Origin: Pyrococcus sp. NA2
GTDB lineage: Archaea > Methanobacteriota_B > Thermococci > Thermococcales > Thermococcaceae
Assembly (NCBI RefSeq): GCF_000211475.1
Contig: NC_015474.1
Span: 558,001 to 622,000 of the forward strand
Direction of reading: 5' to 3'
Length of the DNA: 64,000 bases
Shown here in pieces: positions 47,710 through 58,234 of this stretch. Numbering within the stretch: the first letter of the stretch is position 1; the number at the start of each line of letters is the position of its first letter. The position numbers and the translations under genes were made by a program. The notes beneath the pieces were generated by a model. It saw only the letters and a list, made by a program, of their open reading frames with translations, did no database searches and was not told the DNA's origin.

Positions 47710-48513
47710 TTATCCATTAATTCCTCCAACAATAGAATAATACAACTTAAAATTGAAACCCTTTTTAGGTTTAACGCCAAGCCTCTCTTCCTTAATCCTT
47801 CTAACAATAACATAACTTAGAACATCTGCCAGTTGAATGCCAATCATTCTATAGGATTCTACAAATAAGGGCGGAAGAATAACATACTTAGACTCAGGAA
47901 TCTTACTAGTATAAATCCCCCTCTCAACTTCCCTAATAACATCCTCCTTTACTTTTGGGTCCATCTTTGGATTACTATCCACAATTAACAACATATATTC
48001 TGGAGAACCTCTAGTTGATATCTGTTTGGAAAGAAACTTAACCAGCCTTTCAAGCAAAAGCTGATAAGTCTTAACCATAGTCCTCCGGCCTACAAGTTTT
48101 ATCTCTCTCTGAGAAAGAGAATTAAGGGAATATCCAGCTGTATTCTCAAGAATCCTTTTCTTATTCATAAGAACACTAATAACTCGCACACTTGGAAAAT
48201 CTCTTAAAAATTTAAACAATTCATTAATAAAACCACTTCTCGCACTCGAACTAATTCCCTCATAGTTCTTTTTTCCATGAACAATTTCGCTCATATGAAT
48301 TTCCTTAAATTTGGGAGAAGTGCCCTGGAACAAATTCAACCTTTGAAATTCTTCAGAAAAGTACTTTCTCCAAATTTCCCTAACCCCTTTCTCAAGCCAG
48401 AATAAGTAATCATCATGAATTATTAAAGCCGTTAAGGCATAATAAGGAGACTCGTCAAGAGCCTTTTGAGAATAATTGTAGTCCCCACTTTCATCTATAA
48501 ACGCTATCCACAT
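47710..48513 (-). CDS. DUF3800 family protein
   Basis: 267-residue protein with the DUF3800 hallmarks: N-terminal IAFIDESGDYNYS, a central LLIVDSNPK stretch and the C-terminal SYRMIGIQLADVLSYVIVRR. These acidic positions recall an RNase H-like active site, and DUF3800 genes are frequent on mobile elements and in defence islands; the activity has not been established to my knowledge. The gene lies 60 bases downstream of the PD-(D/E)XK gene on the same strand and is probably co-transcribed. Confidence 0.78.
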   Translation of the reverse strand: MWIAFIDESGDYNYSQKALDESPYYALTALIIHDDYLFWLEKGVREIWRKYFSEEFQRLNLFQGTSPKFKEIHMSEIVHGKKNYEGISSSARSGFINELFKFLRDFPSVRVISVLMNKKRILENTAGYSLNSLSQREIKLVGRRTMVKTYQLLLERLVKFLSKQISTRGSPEYMLLIVDSNPKMDPKVKEDVIREVERGIYTSKIPESKYVILPPLFVESYRMIGIQLADVLSYVIVRRIKEERLGVKPKKGFNFKLYYSIVGGING

Positions 48514-48573
48514 AATCCCCCACCCATAATTATTTTCAAAATTATTATCAAAAATATATTAGGCGGAATTTAG

Positions 48574-49572
48574 TTACCTTATGATAATTCTCCTCTTTCC
48601 TTCCTTTATTATAATTTCCCTGGACTTGCCTTTCCTTTTTACAGTTCCTTCTAAAACAACAACTTCAACTCCGAGACTCTTTAACTTCCTGGTATATCCA
48701 TCAAGATTAACATTGGCACCAACGTCCAAAATAACAGCAATGACCTCATCGAGATACTCAATATAGTCCAGAACCTGGCCAACTAGCCTCTGGAGCTTTC
48801 CCCTACTCTCTGCAATCTTAACTTCGATCCCAATCCTCCCATCAATAACAACATCAATCTTTTGATCTCCAATGGGATACTGACGTTGCACCCTACTCCC
48901 AAATCTAGCTCTTAAAAACTGATACAGCTGCTTTTCAAGGTCTTCCTCGTCTCTAACAGTTTCAGGTTCAAAATCCATCAGAACATCAACAATGTCAGGT
49001 TCTGAAGTTCCTTCCTCAGCACCCTCTTCAAAAATTTCTATATCCTCTTCTAATTCAACACCCTCTATTTCAGAAACGTCCTCTCCAAAAATTATTCTCT
49101 TGTATTCCTCAAGCTCCTCTAATTTTTGCTTCTTAAACTCAGCCAACCTTGCATTAGCTTCTTCCAACCACCTATTGAACTGGTTCACAACATTAGCCGA
49201 CTTGACCTTATACCTCCTACAAACATCTACGACATCTTCCAGCGACAATTTAGAGGCAATTAGATCAACAAGTTCACTCTTACTCCTAATCTTAACCTTC
49301 CTTTCCTCACCATTTTCAATAACAACACGATATGTAGGAATCCCCTTAGCAGCGCAAACAGCCTCAAGTTGCTTCATCTTCAACTGAGATAAAAGCTCCT
49401 TCTTAACTTCCATCTCTCTCCTTTTAACTTCCTCTCTAAAAACTCTTTCAGCCCTAGAAATTTCCATTTTAATCTCCAACGCTTTCTTCCTATATTTTGC
49501 CTCCTTAGCCGCCCTATCAACAGCCCTCTTGGTAACTTCACTCGCCTTCCTAAAGAAATCCCTAAACCCCAT
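48574..49572 (-). CDS. PD-(D/E)XK nuclease-domain protein with helical N-terminus
   Basis: 332 residues. The first 60 are a charged helix (FRKASEVTKRAVDRAAKEAK). A SAP-like segment around 65-125 (MKQLEAVCAAKGIP... SKSELVDLIASKL) may bind DNA, followed by a coiled coil and an acidic linker (about 165-205). The last 120 residues fit a PD-(D/E)XK nuclease: Glu in DEEDLEKQLYQFL, Asp in KIDVVID, then GIEVKIAES with the E-x-K pair. Substrate is unknown; a role in the island's own replication or in defence is possible. GGAGGGTGG precedes the ATG. Confidence 0.68.
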   Translation of the reverse strand: MGFRDFFRKASEVTKRAVDRAAKEAKYRKKALEIKMEISRAERVFREEVKRREMEVKKELLSQLKMKQLEAVCAAKGIPTYRVVIENGEERKVKIRSKSELVDLIASKLSLEDVVDVCRRYKVKSANVVNQFNRWLEEANARLAEFKKQKLEELEEYKRIIFGEDVSEIEGVELEEDIEIFEEGAEEGTSEPDIVDVLMDFEPETVRDEEDLEKQLYQFLRARFGSRVQRQYPIGDQKIDVVIDGRIGIEVKIAESRGKLQRLVGQVLDYIEYLDEVIAVILDVGANVNLDGYTRKLKSLGVEVVVLEGTVKRKGKSREIIIKEGKRRIIIR

Positions 49573-49703
49573 TAAACCACCCTCCAGGGATTAATTACAC
49601 CCGTAATTATTACTCATACAAATAAGAAACTTTTGCAAATAGAGGAAAGACTCACAAACCCTATAAGCCCCACATCCGATAAAGAAAATAAGGAGGACAA
49701 CAA

Positions 49704-50048
49704 ATGCAAGAAGCAATAGAGCCACTAGCAAAATTCCATGCTAAAGTTGATAAGAGTGGGCGAGTGATAATCCCAAAATACATCAGGGACATTTACGAGA
49801 TTAACCAAGGGGATTTCGTCGTCATGATAGTTAGAAAGGTTAGAATCGATAAAAAAGATAGGAAAGTCTACGTTTTAAGACAAGTCAAGTTTTCAGCAAA
49901 GGTTAATGAGCGTGGAGTTGTAGTTGTCCCAAAACAACTCAGAGAACACTTAGATATCAAGCCAGGGGATCTTCTTGAAGTTCTACTTATGGATCATTAT
50001 AAATCAAACGAGCATGCTCATACAACAACCTATACATACATTTTTTGA
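49704..50048 (+). CDS. Protein with two tandem AbrB/SpoVT swapped-hairpin domains
   Basis: Small DNA-binding protein of 114 residues built from two AbrB-type units in one chain: FHAKVDKSGRVIIPKYIRD (about residues 9-27) and FSAKVNERGVVVVPKQLRE (about 58-76). AbrB domains normally work as dimers, so a tandem repeat could form a complete unit alone. The C-terminus is short and His/Thr-rich. AGGAGG stands before the ATG. It is probably a transcription regulator of the island; alternatively an antitoxin-like protein without a toxin beside it. Confidence 0.8.
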   Translation: MQEAIEPLAKFHAKVDKSGRVIIPKYIRDIYEINQGDFVVMIVRKVRIDKKDRKVYVLRQVKFSAKVNERGVVVVPKQLREHLDIKPGDLLEVLLMDHYKSNEHAHTTTYTYIF

Positions 50049-50717
50049 ACGTTTAATATATACTATAAAATTAATTCTGTTAAAAGAACTAAGCCCTCAG
50101 ACAACTGAATTCCAAACACCTCCTTTTCTTTTCATATTTTTCGGATGAAAATTTGCTTTGAAATTATTAAGCTTTTGTTATCACGTCTTCCCTTTAGTAG
50201 ATACTTTAAATGTCATGTCTTCTCTAAATACAATTTTCTGAATTGGTCTTCAAAAGTAGTAGATCTCACGAATTCAAAAGACATTATGCATTATTCTTAA
50301 ACTTCAAGTGCTAAGGATGAAAGCCCTTCTCTTATTTTCTGCAAAGCCCATAGAAACTTCTTCAATAAGATATCCGCATTATTCTGCCATTCTGTTGGTA
50401 AAGAAGCACCTAGATTTATTCCAAGCTTTTTTAGTATTAGGTGAAGACCCGATTAAAGCGGTAAAGCTAGCGAAGGATAGGGTTTGAGCGAGTGGTTGTG
50501 AGTCAAGCCAAAGGAGCGTGATGACGATGGCTTGCATGAACAATAACACTACCTTGTTATCATCGTTTTTCCCTCAATGTCTTCCTTGTGTAAGCAGGGG
50601 AATTCGTTGCATAAGCCAGAATAGTTCGCACTTTTGTTACTATACCCAAACCTACCCACAAGAGGTTGAAAACTCAAAACACATGCTTATACAAATAAAT
50701 TGTATGGTGATGTGACT
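50049..50717. other. AT-rich gap between island genes
   Basis: About 670 bases without a secure gene. At 50317-50487 a 56-residue frame reads as protein (see that entry). A TATA-like CTTATACAA at 50688-50696 lies about 22-30 bases before the ATG at 50718. A 65-residue frame starting 50518 has AAAGGAG before it but reads as low-quality, Cys-rich sequence. No repeats or tRNA fragments were found. Confidence 0.5.
50317..50487 (+). CDS. Possible small protein or gene remnant
   Basis: A 56-residue frame from ATG 50317 to TGA 50487. Its second half (HYSAILLVKKHLDLFQAFLV followed by LGEDPIKAVKLAKDRV) has the regular hydrophobic spacing of a real helical protein. The start has only a weak AAGG upstream. 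It could be the C-terminal remnant of a longer gene of the island. No family is recognised. Confidence 0.3.
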   Translation: MKALLLFSAKPIETSSIRYPHYSAILLVKKHLDLFQAFLVLGEDPIKAVKLAKDRV

Positions 50718-51062
50718 ATGCCAAGGAGGCCTGTCTATCCTGAGTACGTTGTCGTGAGGATTCCAAGAGAGATAGTCGAGATTTACGAAACACAAATCTT
50801 TGAACTCTTATTCTCCAAGGAGGAAGCAAAAATGGCAAAGAAAATTGTTGAGTTCATCAAAACACATGAAAGATTATATCCAGATGAATACAAAGAGTTC
50901 GTCAAAACTCCTGCTGACAAGGCACGTTACTTCAGAGTCATAAGGAAAATGGTTAGTTTGGGAATGATTAAGCGAGGAAAAGAGGGTTCATACATATTAA
51001 GTGATGAATTCGCCCATAAACTTGGAGCAATGATAGAAAAATGGAGAGCAATTCTAAGGTGA
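50718..51062 (+). CDS. Small predicted DNA-binding protein next to the integrase remnant
   Basis: 114 residues from ATG 50718 (MPRRPVYPEYVVVRIPREIV), with GGTGATGTG upstream; a frame from 50700 is less likely. The second half reads like a winged helix: YFRVIRKMVSLGMIKRGKEGSYILSDEF (segments), ending in a helix. The family is not recognised by name. Its stop overlaps the region with the ribosome site of the integrase remnant, so the two were probably one operon on a mobile element. Confidence 0.6.
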   Translation: MPRRPVYPEYVVVRIPREIVEIYETQIFELLFSKEEAKMAKKIVEFIKTHERLYPDEYKEFVKTPADKARYFRVIRKMVSLGMIKRGKEGSYILSDEFAHKLGAMIEKWRAILR

Positions 51063-51067
51063 TCACC

Positions 51068-51322
51068 ATGAGCATATTTATCCTCAAGAACAATATTACA
51101 AATGGTGGGTCAATGTGGGACAACAGGCCCACGGAACTAACAGGGCTCTCAACAGAGATTCGGCAAATTACTGGCAGAAGAAACGATATCATCTTTACTT
51201 GTATAAAGGCTTGGTCGAGGAAGTTCGCAAAAGAGGCTATAACTTGTCGCAGGTGGTAAACATGATTCTTGCAGCAATTGTTTCACAAGAAGACGCTCTG
51301 ACAAGACTACAAAAACAGATTG
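51068..51322 (+). pseudogene. N-terminal integrase remnant, int(N), frameshifted at its start
   Basis: From 51071 one frame reads HIYPQEQYYKWWVNVGQQ, then RYHLYLYKGLVEEVRKRGYN and LSQVVNMILAAIVS, and runs without a stop straight into the 3' end of tRNA-Gly. This is the arrangement left by SSV-type archaeal integrases, whose attP lies in the 5' part of the gene. No start codon is in frame near the beginning. ATG at 51068, preceded by AGGTGATC, is one base out of frame; adding one G (ATGGAG instead of ATGAG) restores it. I infer a one-base deletion. A GTG at 51115 is the only in-frame alternative. The int(C) half is not in the window. Confidence 0.6.
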
Positions 51323-51400
51323 TGGTGCGGTGGCCGGGATTTGAACCCGGGTCGCCGGCTCGGAAGGCCGGCGTCCTAGACCAGGCTAGACTACCACCGC
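51323..51400 (-). tRNA. tRNA-Gly (anticodon TCC)
   Basis: Read on the - strand it begins GCGGTGGTAGTCTAGCC and folds as a cloverleaf: acceptor GCGGTGG/CCACCGC, anticodon stem GCCGG/CCGGC around CTTCCGA (anticodon TCC), T loop GGTTCAAATCC. The 3' CCA is encoded (51323-51325). It served as attachment site for the element whose int(N) remnant abuts its 3' end. Confidence 0.95.
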
Positions 51401-51406
51401 ACAAGC

Positions 51407-51483
51407 TGGTGGGGCGGGGGGGATTTGAACCCCCGACACCCGGATCTTCAGTCCGGTGCTCTCCCAGGCTGAGCTACCGCCCC
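51407..51483 (-). tRNA. tRNA-Phe (anticodon GAA)
   Basis: Read on the - strand it begins GGGGCGGTAGCTCAGCC, with acceptor GGGGCGG/CCGCCCC, anticodon loop CTGAAGA (GAA) and GGTTCAAATCC T loop. CCA is encoded (51407-51409). It is six bases upstream of tRNA-Gly, and both are likely one transcript. tRNA-Phe is the substrate of the Trm5a/wyosine enzyme encoded at 7879-8883. Confidence 0.95.
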
Positions 51484-51540
51484 ACCCTCGAAATTTATGG
51501 TTAAAGAAGGTTTTTATAAACCTTGCGGTCAACTAAGTAC
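51484..51540. promoter_or_regulatory. Shared promoter between tRNA-Phe and the biotin ligase gene
   Basis: A single near-palindromic TATA region (GGTTTTTATAAACC, 51509-51522) lies about 25 bases from both the tRNA-Phe 5' end (- strand) and the ATG at 51541 (+ strand). It can serve either direction, making the ligase message leaderless. Confidence 0.55.
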
Positions 51541-52248
51541 ATGCTTGGACTTGGAACTTCCATCGTGGGAAAACAGGTCATCTATTTAAGGGAGGTAACT
51601 TCAACGAACGAGTACGCCCTTCTTAACAATTTCCCTGAGGGAACGGTTATAGTTGCCGATAGGCAAATTAAGGGGAGGGGAAGGCTTGGAAGGAAATGGG
51701 AATCACCTGAAGGAGGTCTGTGGATGAGCGTTGTTCTAAAGCCGAGGGTCTCAGCAAATGATTTGCCTAAACTCGTATTCCTTGGAGCACTCTCAGTTAT
51801 CGATGTTTTGAAAGAGTTTGCGATTGAAGGCAGGATAAAGTGGCCCAATGATGTTCTCGTGAACTACAGGAAGATATCGGGAATACTTGTGGAGGGAAGG
51901 GGAGACAATTTCGTTCTTGGCATAGGTCTAAACGTTAACAATGAAGTTCCCGAAGGTGCAACATCGATCAAGGCCGAACTGGGGACGGAGGTCTCTCTTA
52001 CGGACATCTTTAAGAAGCTCGTTCTGTCCCTCGACGAGCTATACTCCCTCTTTTTGAAGTCTCCATCAAGGATATTAGAGCTGGCGAGGGAGAACATGAT
52101 ACTTGGAGTTAGGGTTAGGGTCGGGAATATAGAGGGGATTGCTGAAGATGTTGATGACTTCGGGGCATTAATCGTCAGGCTTGACACTGGAGAAACTAGG
52201 AGGGTGGTGCACGGAGATGTTTCACTTAGGTTCCTCGAGCATATCTAA
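51541..52248 (+). CDS. bpl: Biotin protein ligase, monofunctional
   Basis: Attaches biotin to the carboxylase/decarboxylase carrier protein through biotinyl-AMP. From ATG 51541 it is 235 residues, the size of the P. horikoshii enzyme, with the same start. The biotin loop [15 protein letters not shown] is at about residues 45-59, KWPND at 100-104 and the catalytic lysine at 111 (YRKISG). There is no helix-turn-helix, so it is not a repressor. A second, degraded BirA homologue lies at 61454. The message is probably leaderless (TATA about 25 bases upstream). Confidence 0.96.
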   Translation: MLGLGTSIVGKQVIYLREVTSTNEYALLNNFPEGTVIVADRQIKGRGRLGRKWESPEGGLWMSVVLKPRVSANDLPKLVFLGALSVIDVLKEFAIEGRIKWPNDVLVNYRKISGILVEGRGDNFVLGIGLNVNNEVPEGATSIKAELGTEVSLTDIFKKLVLSLDELYSLFLKSPSRILELARENMILGVRVRVGNIEGIAEDVDDFGALIVRLDTGETRRVVHGDVSLRFLEHI

Positions 52249-53130
52249 TCCTTTCCTCCTCATTATTTCCAATGTTCTATTCATTATATCTTCCATTATC
52301 TTTCCAACAGTCTCTTCGAGCTCTACATTCTCTATAACTGGGACATTGAACTCCTTTGCCCTCTTAATAAGGTAATCCTGGATCTCAAGTATCTCGTCGA
52401 GATGGGAGATGTAGTACTCAGCTGACCTCTTGCTGTACCTCGTTCTCTCGTAAAATCTTGCCTCCAGTTCTTCCCTGCTCCTCGCAACTATCATGTACAT
52501 GAAGGTCATCTCGCCTTCAAGCTCAACAAATCCAGGGACGACGTGTATCCCCTCTATTATGGCGTTTAGTCCCTCTCTCTTCGCCCTCTCTATTATCGCG
52601 TTTATCCCAACTGCAACTGCACTGACTTGGCTTTCGAATCCCGCTATTATTGGTGACCCTTGGGTTGTTCCCTTGAGCTCCTTCCATGCTAGGAAGGTTG
52701 ATGTGTGGATTGTGGGAAGAAGCTCTGGCGTTATTATCTTCCTCATTACCTCTCTTATTGAGTCTGTCCCTATAACGCTCCTTATTCCAAGTCTGAACGC
52801 TAATTCAGTTGCTATCGTTGACTTTCCAACTCCAGTTGGGCCCCCTATCAAGATTATCAGGGGGACTTTCATCTTCCTGAATCTTCTCCAAAATAGGTAT
52901 CTCCTTGCTTCCTCCTTGAACCCTTTTTCAATCAGCTTCTGGTAAGTTAAATTCCTTATCTCGTCCTTGGTAACCAGCGTCTTCTTTCTCTTAATCAGCT
53001 CTTCTTGAACCTCCACGGCTATTGAGTAAGCTAGATCAACGTCTATCCCAACTGAGGTTATCGATCTCGTGAGTATTCCTCTTGAGAATGGAAGGGATAT
53101 CTTACCTTCCTTCTCTATCACCCTTATCAT
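52222..53130 (-). CDS. pgk2: 2-phosphoglycerate kinase
   Basis: Makes 2,3-bisphosphoglycerate from 2-phosphoglycerate and ATP, first step of cyclic 2,3-diphosphoglycerate synthesis. The first 90 residues form an ATP-cone-like domain ([20 protein letters not shown]); the kinase P-loop is [10 protein letters not shown] near residue 97. EGIHVVPGF is a family signature. Length is 302 residues. GGAGG stands before the ATG, which overlaps the end of the cDPG synthetase gene by 29 bases. Its 3' end overlaps the convergent biotin ligase gene. Confidence 0.9.
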   Translation of the reverse strand: MIRVIEKEGKISLPFSRGILTRSITSVGIDVDLAYSIAVEVQEELIKRKKTLVTKDEIRNLTYQKLIEKGFKEEARRYLFWRRFRKMKVPLIILIGGPTGVGKSTIATELAFRLGIRSVIGTDSIREVMRKIITPELLPTIHTSTFLAWKELKGTTQGSPIIAGFESQVSAVAVGINAIIERAKREGLNAIIEGIHVVPGFVELEGEMTFMYMIVARSREELEARFYERTRYSKRSAEYYISHLDEILEIQDYLIKRAKEFNVPVIENVELEETVGKIMEDIMNRTLEIMRRKGLDMLEEPK

Positions 53131-54397
53131 TTGTTATCCTCCTTGCCAAGTCTTTGACTGCTTTTCCAAGATCTTTACCATCAATGTTTCTCGGCTCGTT
53201 GTCCAGGAATACAACGTTCTTTCCTTGCTTTAGAGCCTCCTTAATTGCCACGTCGACCGCTCCAGCTTTAAGTTCAACTATCATCGTCTCATAGCTTATT
53301 CCTTCTATATCCTCCCTGAGTTTCTTTCTGTTCGCTAAGTTGCCACTGTAGCCAACTATTTCAATTCCCATCTCACTTAACTCCCCAGATATTCTTACGG
53401 CGGATTCGGGAGAGGTTGTAAGGACTATGGCTCTACCCTCTACCTTCCCGATGAGCCTTGGAGCGAACCTCGTTAAGTGAATGTCGGCATCTGGATTTAT
53501 CTCTCTTACCATCTCCTCAATCTTCCTACCCCTCTCAACATCGTTGACCATGGTGACAACGACTATATCCGCTAGGCTTATCCTGAGTGGGTACATGTAC
53601 TCCTTGATCCTCTCTCCCTGTAGGGCGCTGACTACGGTTATGAATCCCTCGGATAGAACGTTTGCAAAGCTCGCTCCAGAACCTTCAAATATTATCAGCT
53701 CTGGGTTCAAGCTTTTTGCAACCTTTATGCCTTCCTCTATCACATCTAGGAATGTAAACCCAGCTAACCCACCCCCACATCTCCTGCATCCAACGGTCGC
53801 AACACCTGCCATTAGGGCATCTTCAAAATGGTCTGAAGCGGCATGCCTTCCTTCTTCAGCAATCTTGACGAGGAACTCTGGAGTTATTTCCATTCTGTCC
53901 CCTCTAACTATCTCTGGCCTCTCTGGACCTCCTCTCCCCATCGTCACTATCACAACATTGTAATCTTCTTTTAGAACTCTACCAACGAAGCTTCCGATGG
54001 CTGTTTTTCCAACTCTCTTCCCAGTACCTATTATGTTTATTGAAGGTATCTCTATCCTCATCCACTCCTTTGGCTTGAACTCAAAATCTGCCCCCCTATA
54101 CGTTATTCCCCTCCTAAGCAAAAAGGATGCTATCCTGAACCTGATTTCAGGAGTTAGGACTGGTTCATCGCTTAAATCTATCACCTCCTCAACATCGTTT
54201 TCTGTCAGGGCCCTCTCAAGGGCTTTAAACGGGTCACTATCGTGGTAGAGCTTAATCCCGAGGGCCCTTTCTACGTCTCTCACGCTTCCTATCTTTTCAA
54301 TTCCACCTACAAATACCGCTATATCAACGTTAAGCCTTTTAAGGGCCCACCTATTGACATCTGGATAATGTTCTCCATCTATGAGTGCGAGCCTCAT
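53102..54397 (-). CDS. cpgS: Cyclic 2,3-diphosphoglycerate synthetase
   Basis: ATP-dependent enzyme that closes 2,3-bisphosphoglycerate to cyclic 2,3-diphosphoglycerate, a thermoprotective solute first known from methanogens. 431 residues. The N-terminus [17 protein letters not shown] and the P-loop [10 protein letters not shown] near residue 125 fit the family, as do [13 protein letters not shown] and the [11 protein letters not shown] stretch. It forms an operon with 2-phosphoglycerate kinase, giving the complete two-step pathway. Pyrococcus is better known for mannosylglycerate and di-myo-inositol phosphate, so actual production is unproven. Confidence 0.9.
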   Translation of the reverse strand: MRLALIDGEHYPDVNRWALKRLNVDIAVFVGGIEKIGSVRDVERALGIKLYHDSDPFKALERALTENDVEEVIDLSDEPVLTPEIRFRIASFLLRRGITYRGADFEFKPKEWMRIEIPSINIIGTGKRVGKTAIGSFVGRVLKEDYNVVIVTMGRGGPERPEIVRGDRMEITPEFLVKIAEEGRHAASDHFEDALMAGVATVGCRRCGGGLAGFTFLDVIEEGIKVAKSLNPELIIFEGSGASFANVLSEGFITVVSALQGERIKEYMYPLRISLADIVVVTMVNDVERGRKIEEMVREINPDADIHLTRFAPRLIGKVEGRAIVLTTSPESAVRISGELSEMGIEIVGYSGNLANRKKLREDIEGISYETMIVELKAGAVDVAIKEALKQGKNVVFLDNEPRNIDGKDLGKAVKDLARRITNDKGDREGR

Positions 54398-54461
54398 AGC
54401 TTATCCCAAAACTCTCTCTCCCAAGGAGTTAAAACGCTTTCTTTGCCAATCAATATGTTAA

Positions 54462-56239
<1,778 letters not shown>

Positions 56240-56243
<4 letters not shown>

Positions 56244-57382
56244 GATTTAATCTTCCTCCCAAGTGCAATTAAAATTATCGAGAAGGGAAGAAAGCTGGCC
56301 AAGCCAAGGTTGATGAGGCTTATCTCTCCGAGGTTGTAAGCTATCCCAAAGAACAGCCCTCCCAGGAAGGTTGATATGTTTTGAACGGCATTCACGCTAC
56401 CTATTGCTAACGATGATCTATGATAGCTCACTAGAACTTTCCTTGATATTGGCCTGAAGCTTTGGGCCGAGAACAGGGCCAGGAACACTCCCAGGAAAAC
56501 CGTGGCTGGGCTTTTTATTGAAGCTAAGAGAGGAGATGATGCTGCCAGGACTGAGATCATTGAAATTACCCTTCTCACATCTCCAACGTCCGCCCTCCAG
56601 GAAGTTAAATAGCTGAGGGCCGTTGCTATGAATCCTGTCCACCCTAGTAGCTTTGCCGTTGTTCCCTTGCTTAGGCTTAAGGTTTCAGAGACGTAAACGT
56701 AGGTTATCTCTCCCGAGGAAAACGCCGTGACTATTGCTATCAGTGAGGTGATTATGAGAACCTTCCTTGGATCGAGCTGGATCTTAGCTTCACCTTTCTT
56801 TCTCCTGGGAGTCACGTGGTCATATAAGAGCCTATAAGCTAGGAACATCGAGATCGCAGTTAGAAGATAGAAAAGGGAAGCGACTAGCATTTGAGCTTTT
56901 AAAGTCAGCTCAGCCATGTGAGCATAGATGTAATTTCCCAAAACGGAAGCTACGCTCGCCAAGAAAAAGTATACTGTTGTAACCCTGGCCCTTATTGAAT
57001 CTGGACTCGCACTCGCTATTGCAAACTGGGCCGTGGGCCAGCTTATCCCATTGAGTAGGCCATTTAACACCTTAATCCCAACAACTTGAATCCAGTTCGT
57101 CGTTAGAGGATAGAGGTGAACTATGAGCGCGTTTCCACCCATAGTTAAGGCTCCTAGGTAGAGAAATCTCTTCCCCCTTTCGAGGATGAGACCTGTGAAG
57201 AGGGAAGAGAAAGCCCTTGCCAAGATGAAGGAGACGGAGACTATTGAAAGAGACAGCATGGAGGCTTTTAATACGTCTCTCGTGTAGAAGGCTATCGCGG
57301 GTGTTGATAATCTAAAGGCTATTGTCCCCAGGAAGGCCGAGAGAATTAGGAGTGAGATCCCTACAACCCTCTTCCCCTCCAT
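56240..57382 (-). CDS. Major facilitator superfamily transporter
   Basis: 380 residues with 12 hydrophobic segments in two sets of six. An MFS loop signature (GLILERGKRFLYLGAL, the RxGR-like loop) lies after the second segment. Substrate unknown; efflux of a drug or metabolite is the usual guess for such proteins. It is divergent from wtpB with a gap of about 105 bases holding both promoters. Confidence 0.82.
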
Positions 57383-57487
57383 TTAACCACCTCATGAAGT
57401 TACATCCCCCGCTTAAAAGCTTCACCTAAACCGTAAGTGAAATTAATTAACAGAATGTTTTTAAGTTAACACTTCTGATGATTAGCG

Positions 57488-58234
57488 ATGGGGCGAAGGG
57501 ATTACACGCTGTACTTCTTCGCGATGCTTGGAAGCTTTCTGATAATCTACATAGCCCTCCCAATAATGGTGATATTCGCGAAGCAGGCCTTGGACTTTGA
57601 AATGCTCACCAAAACCCTTCATGATCCACTCGTCATCAAGGCCTTAGCTAACTCCCTAATTACGGCCACCGCTACGGCAATGATTTCAGTAATCTTTGGA
57701 GTCCCGCTGGGTTACGTATTGGCAAGGAGGGATTTCAGGGGGAAAAGTCTAGTTCAGGCCATAATCGACGTTCCCATAGTAATTCCTCACTCGGTCGTTG
57801 GAATAATGCTCCTCGTGACTTTCTCGAATGCGATACTGGACAGCTACAAGGGAATAATCGCCGCAATGCTATTCGTTTCGGCACCTTTTGCTATAAACGC
57901 AGCTAGGGACGGATTCTTAGCCGTGGATGAGAAGCTTGAGCATGTTGCCAGAACTTTAGGGGCCTCAAGGTTAAGGGCCTTCCTCTCAGTTTCTCTACCA
58001 ATGGCTCTTCCCTCTATAGCCAGTGGAGCGATAATGGCCTGGGCGAGAAGCATAAGTGAGGTTGGTGCAATCCTGATAGTTGCCTACTATCCAAAGACCG
58101 CCCAAGTTCTCGTGATGGAGTACTTCAACAACTACGGCCTTAGAGCATCGAGACCGATATCCGTAATATTAATGGTGATAAGCTTGGTGATATTCATACT
58201 GTTGAGATGGCTGATAGGGAAGGTGAGGAGATGA
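57488..58234 (+). CDS. wtpB: Tungstate ABC transporter permease WtpB
   Basis: Membrane permease of the WtpABC importer, 248 residues, six segments. The ATPase-contact EAA loop reads [22 protein letters not shown]-rich TATA-like TTTTTAAG lies some 25-30 bases before the ATG. Its stop overlaps the ATG of the AAA ATPase gene, so the two are translationally coupled. Confidence 0.92.
   Translation: MGRRDYTLYFFAMLGSFLIIYIALPIMVIFAKQALDFEMLTKTLHDPLVIKALANSLITATATAMISVIFGVPLGYVLARRDFRGKSLVQAIIDVPIVIPHSVVGIMLLVTFSNAILDSYKGIIAAMLFVSAPFAINAARDGFLAVDEKLEHVARTLGASRLRAFLSVSLPMALPSIASGAIMAWARSISEVGAILIVAYYPKTAQVLVMEYFNNYGLRASRPISVILMVISLVIFILLRWLIGKVRR

Noticed and set aside
50506-50580. C/D box RNA starting at GTGATGA (50518)
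   Set aside because: No CTGA box follows within a guide-RNA distance.
50518-50715. 65-residue Cys-rich frame with AAAGGAG upstream
   Set aside because: Composition is unlike a folded protein and it covers the probable promoter of the gene at 50718.
45205-51322. CRISPR-Cas locus
   Set aside because: Only repeat remnants are present. None of the nearby genes has Cas1, Cas2, Cas6, Cas10 or RAMP features.
51115-51504. Open frame reading through both tRNA genes as a 129-residue protein
   Set aside because: Only the part before 51323 is protein-like; the rest is the complement of tRNA-Gly and tRNA-Phe. It is annotated as an integrase remnant ending at the tRNA.
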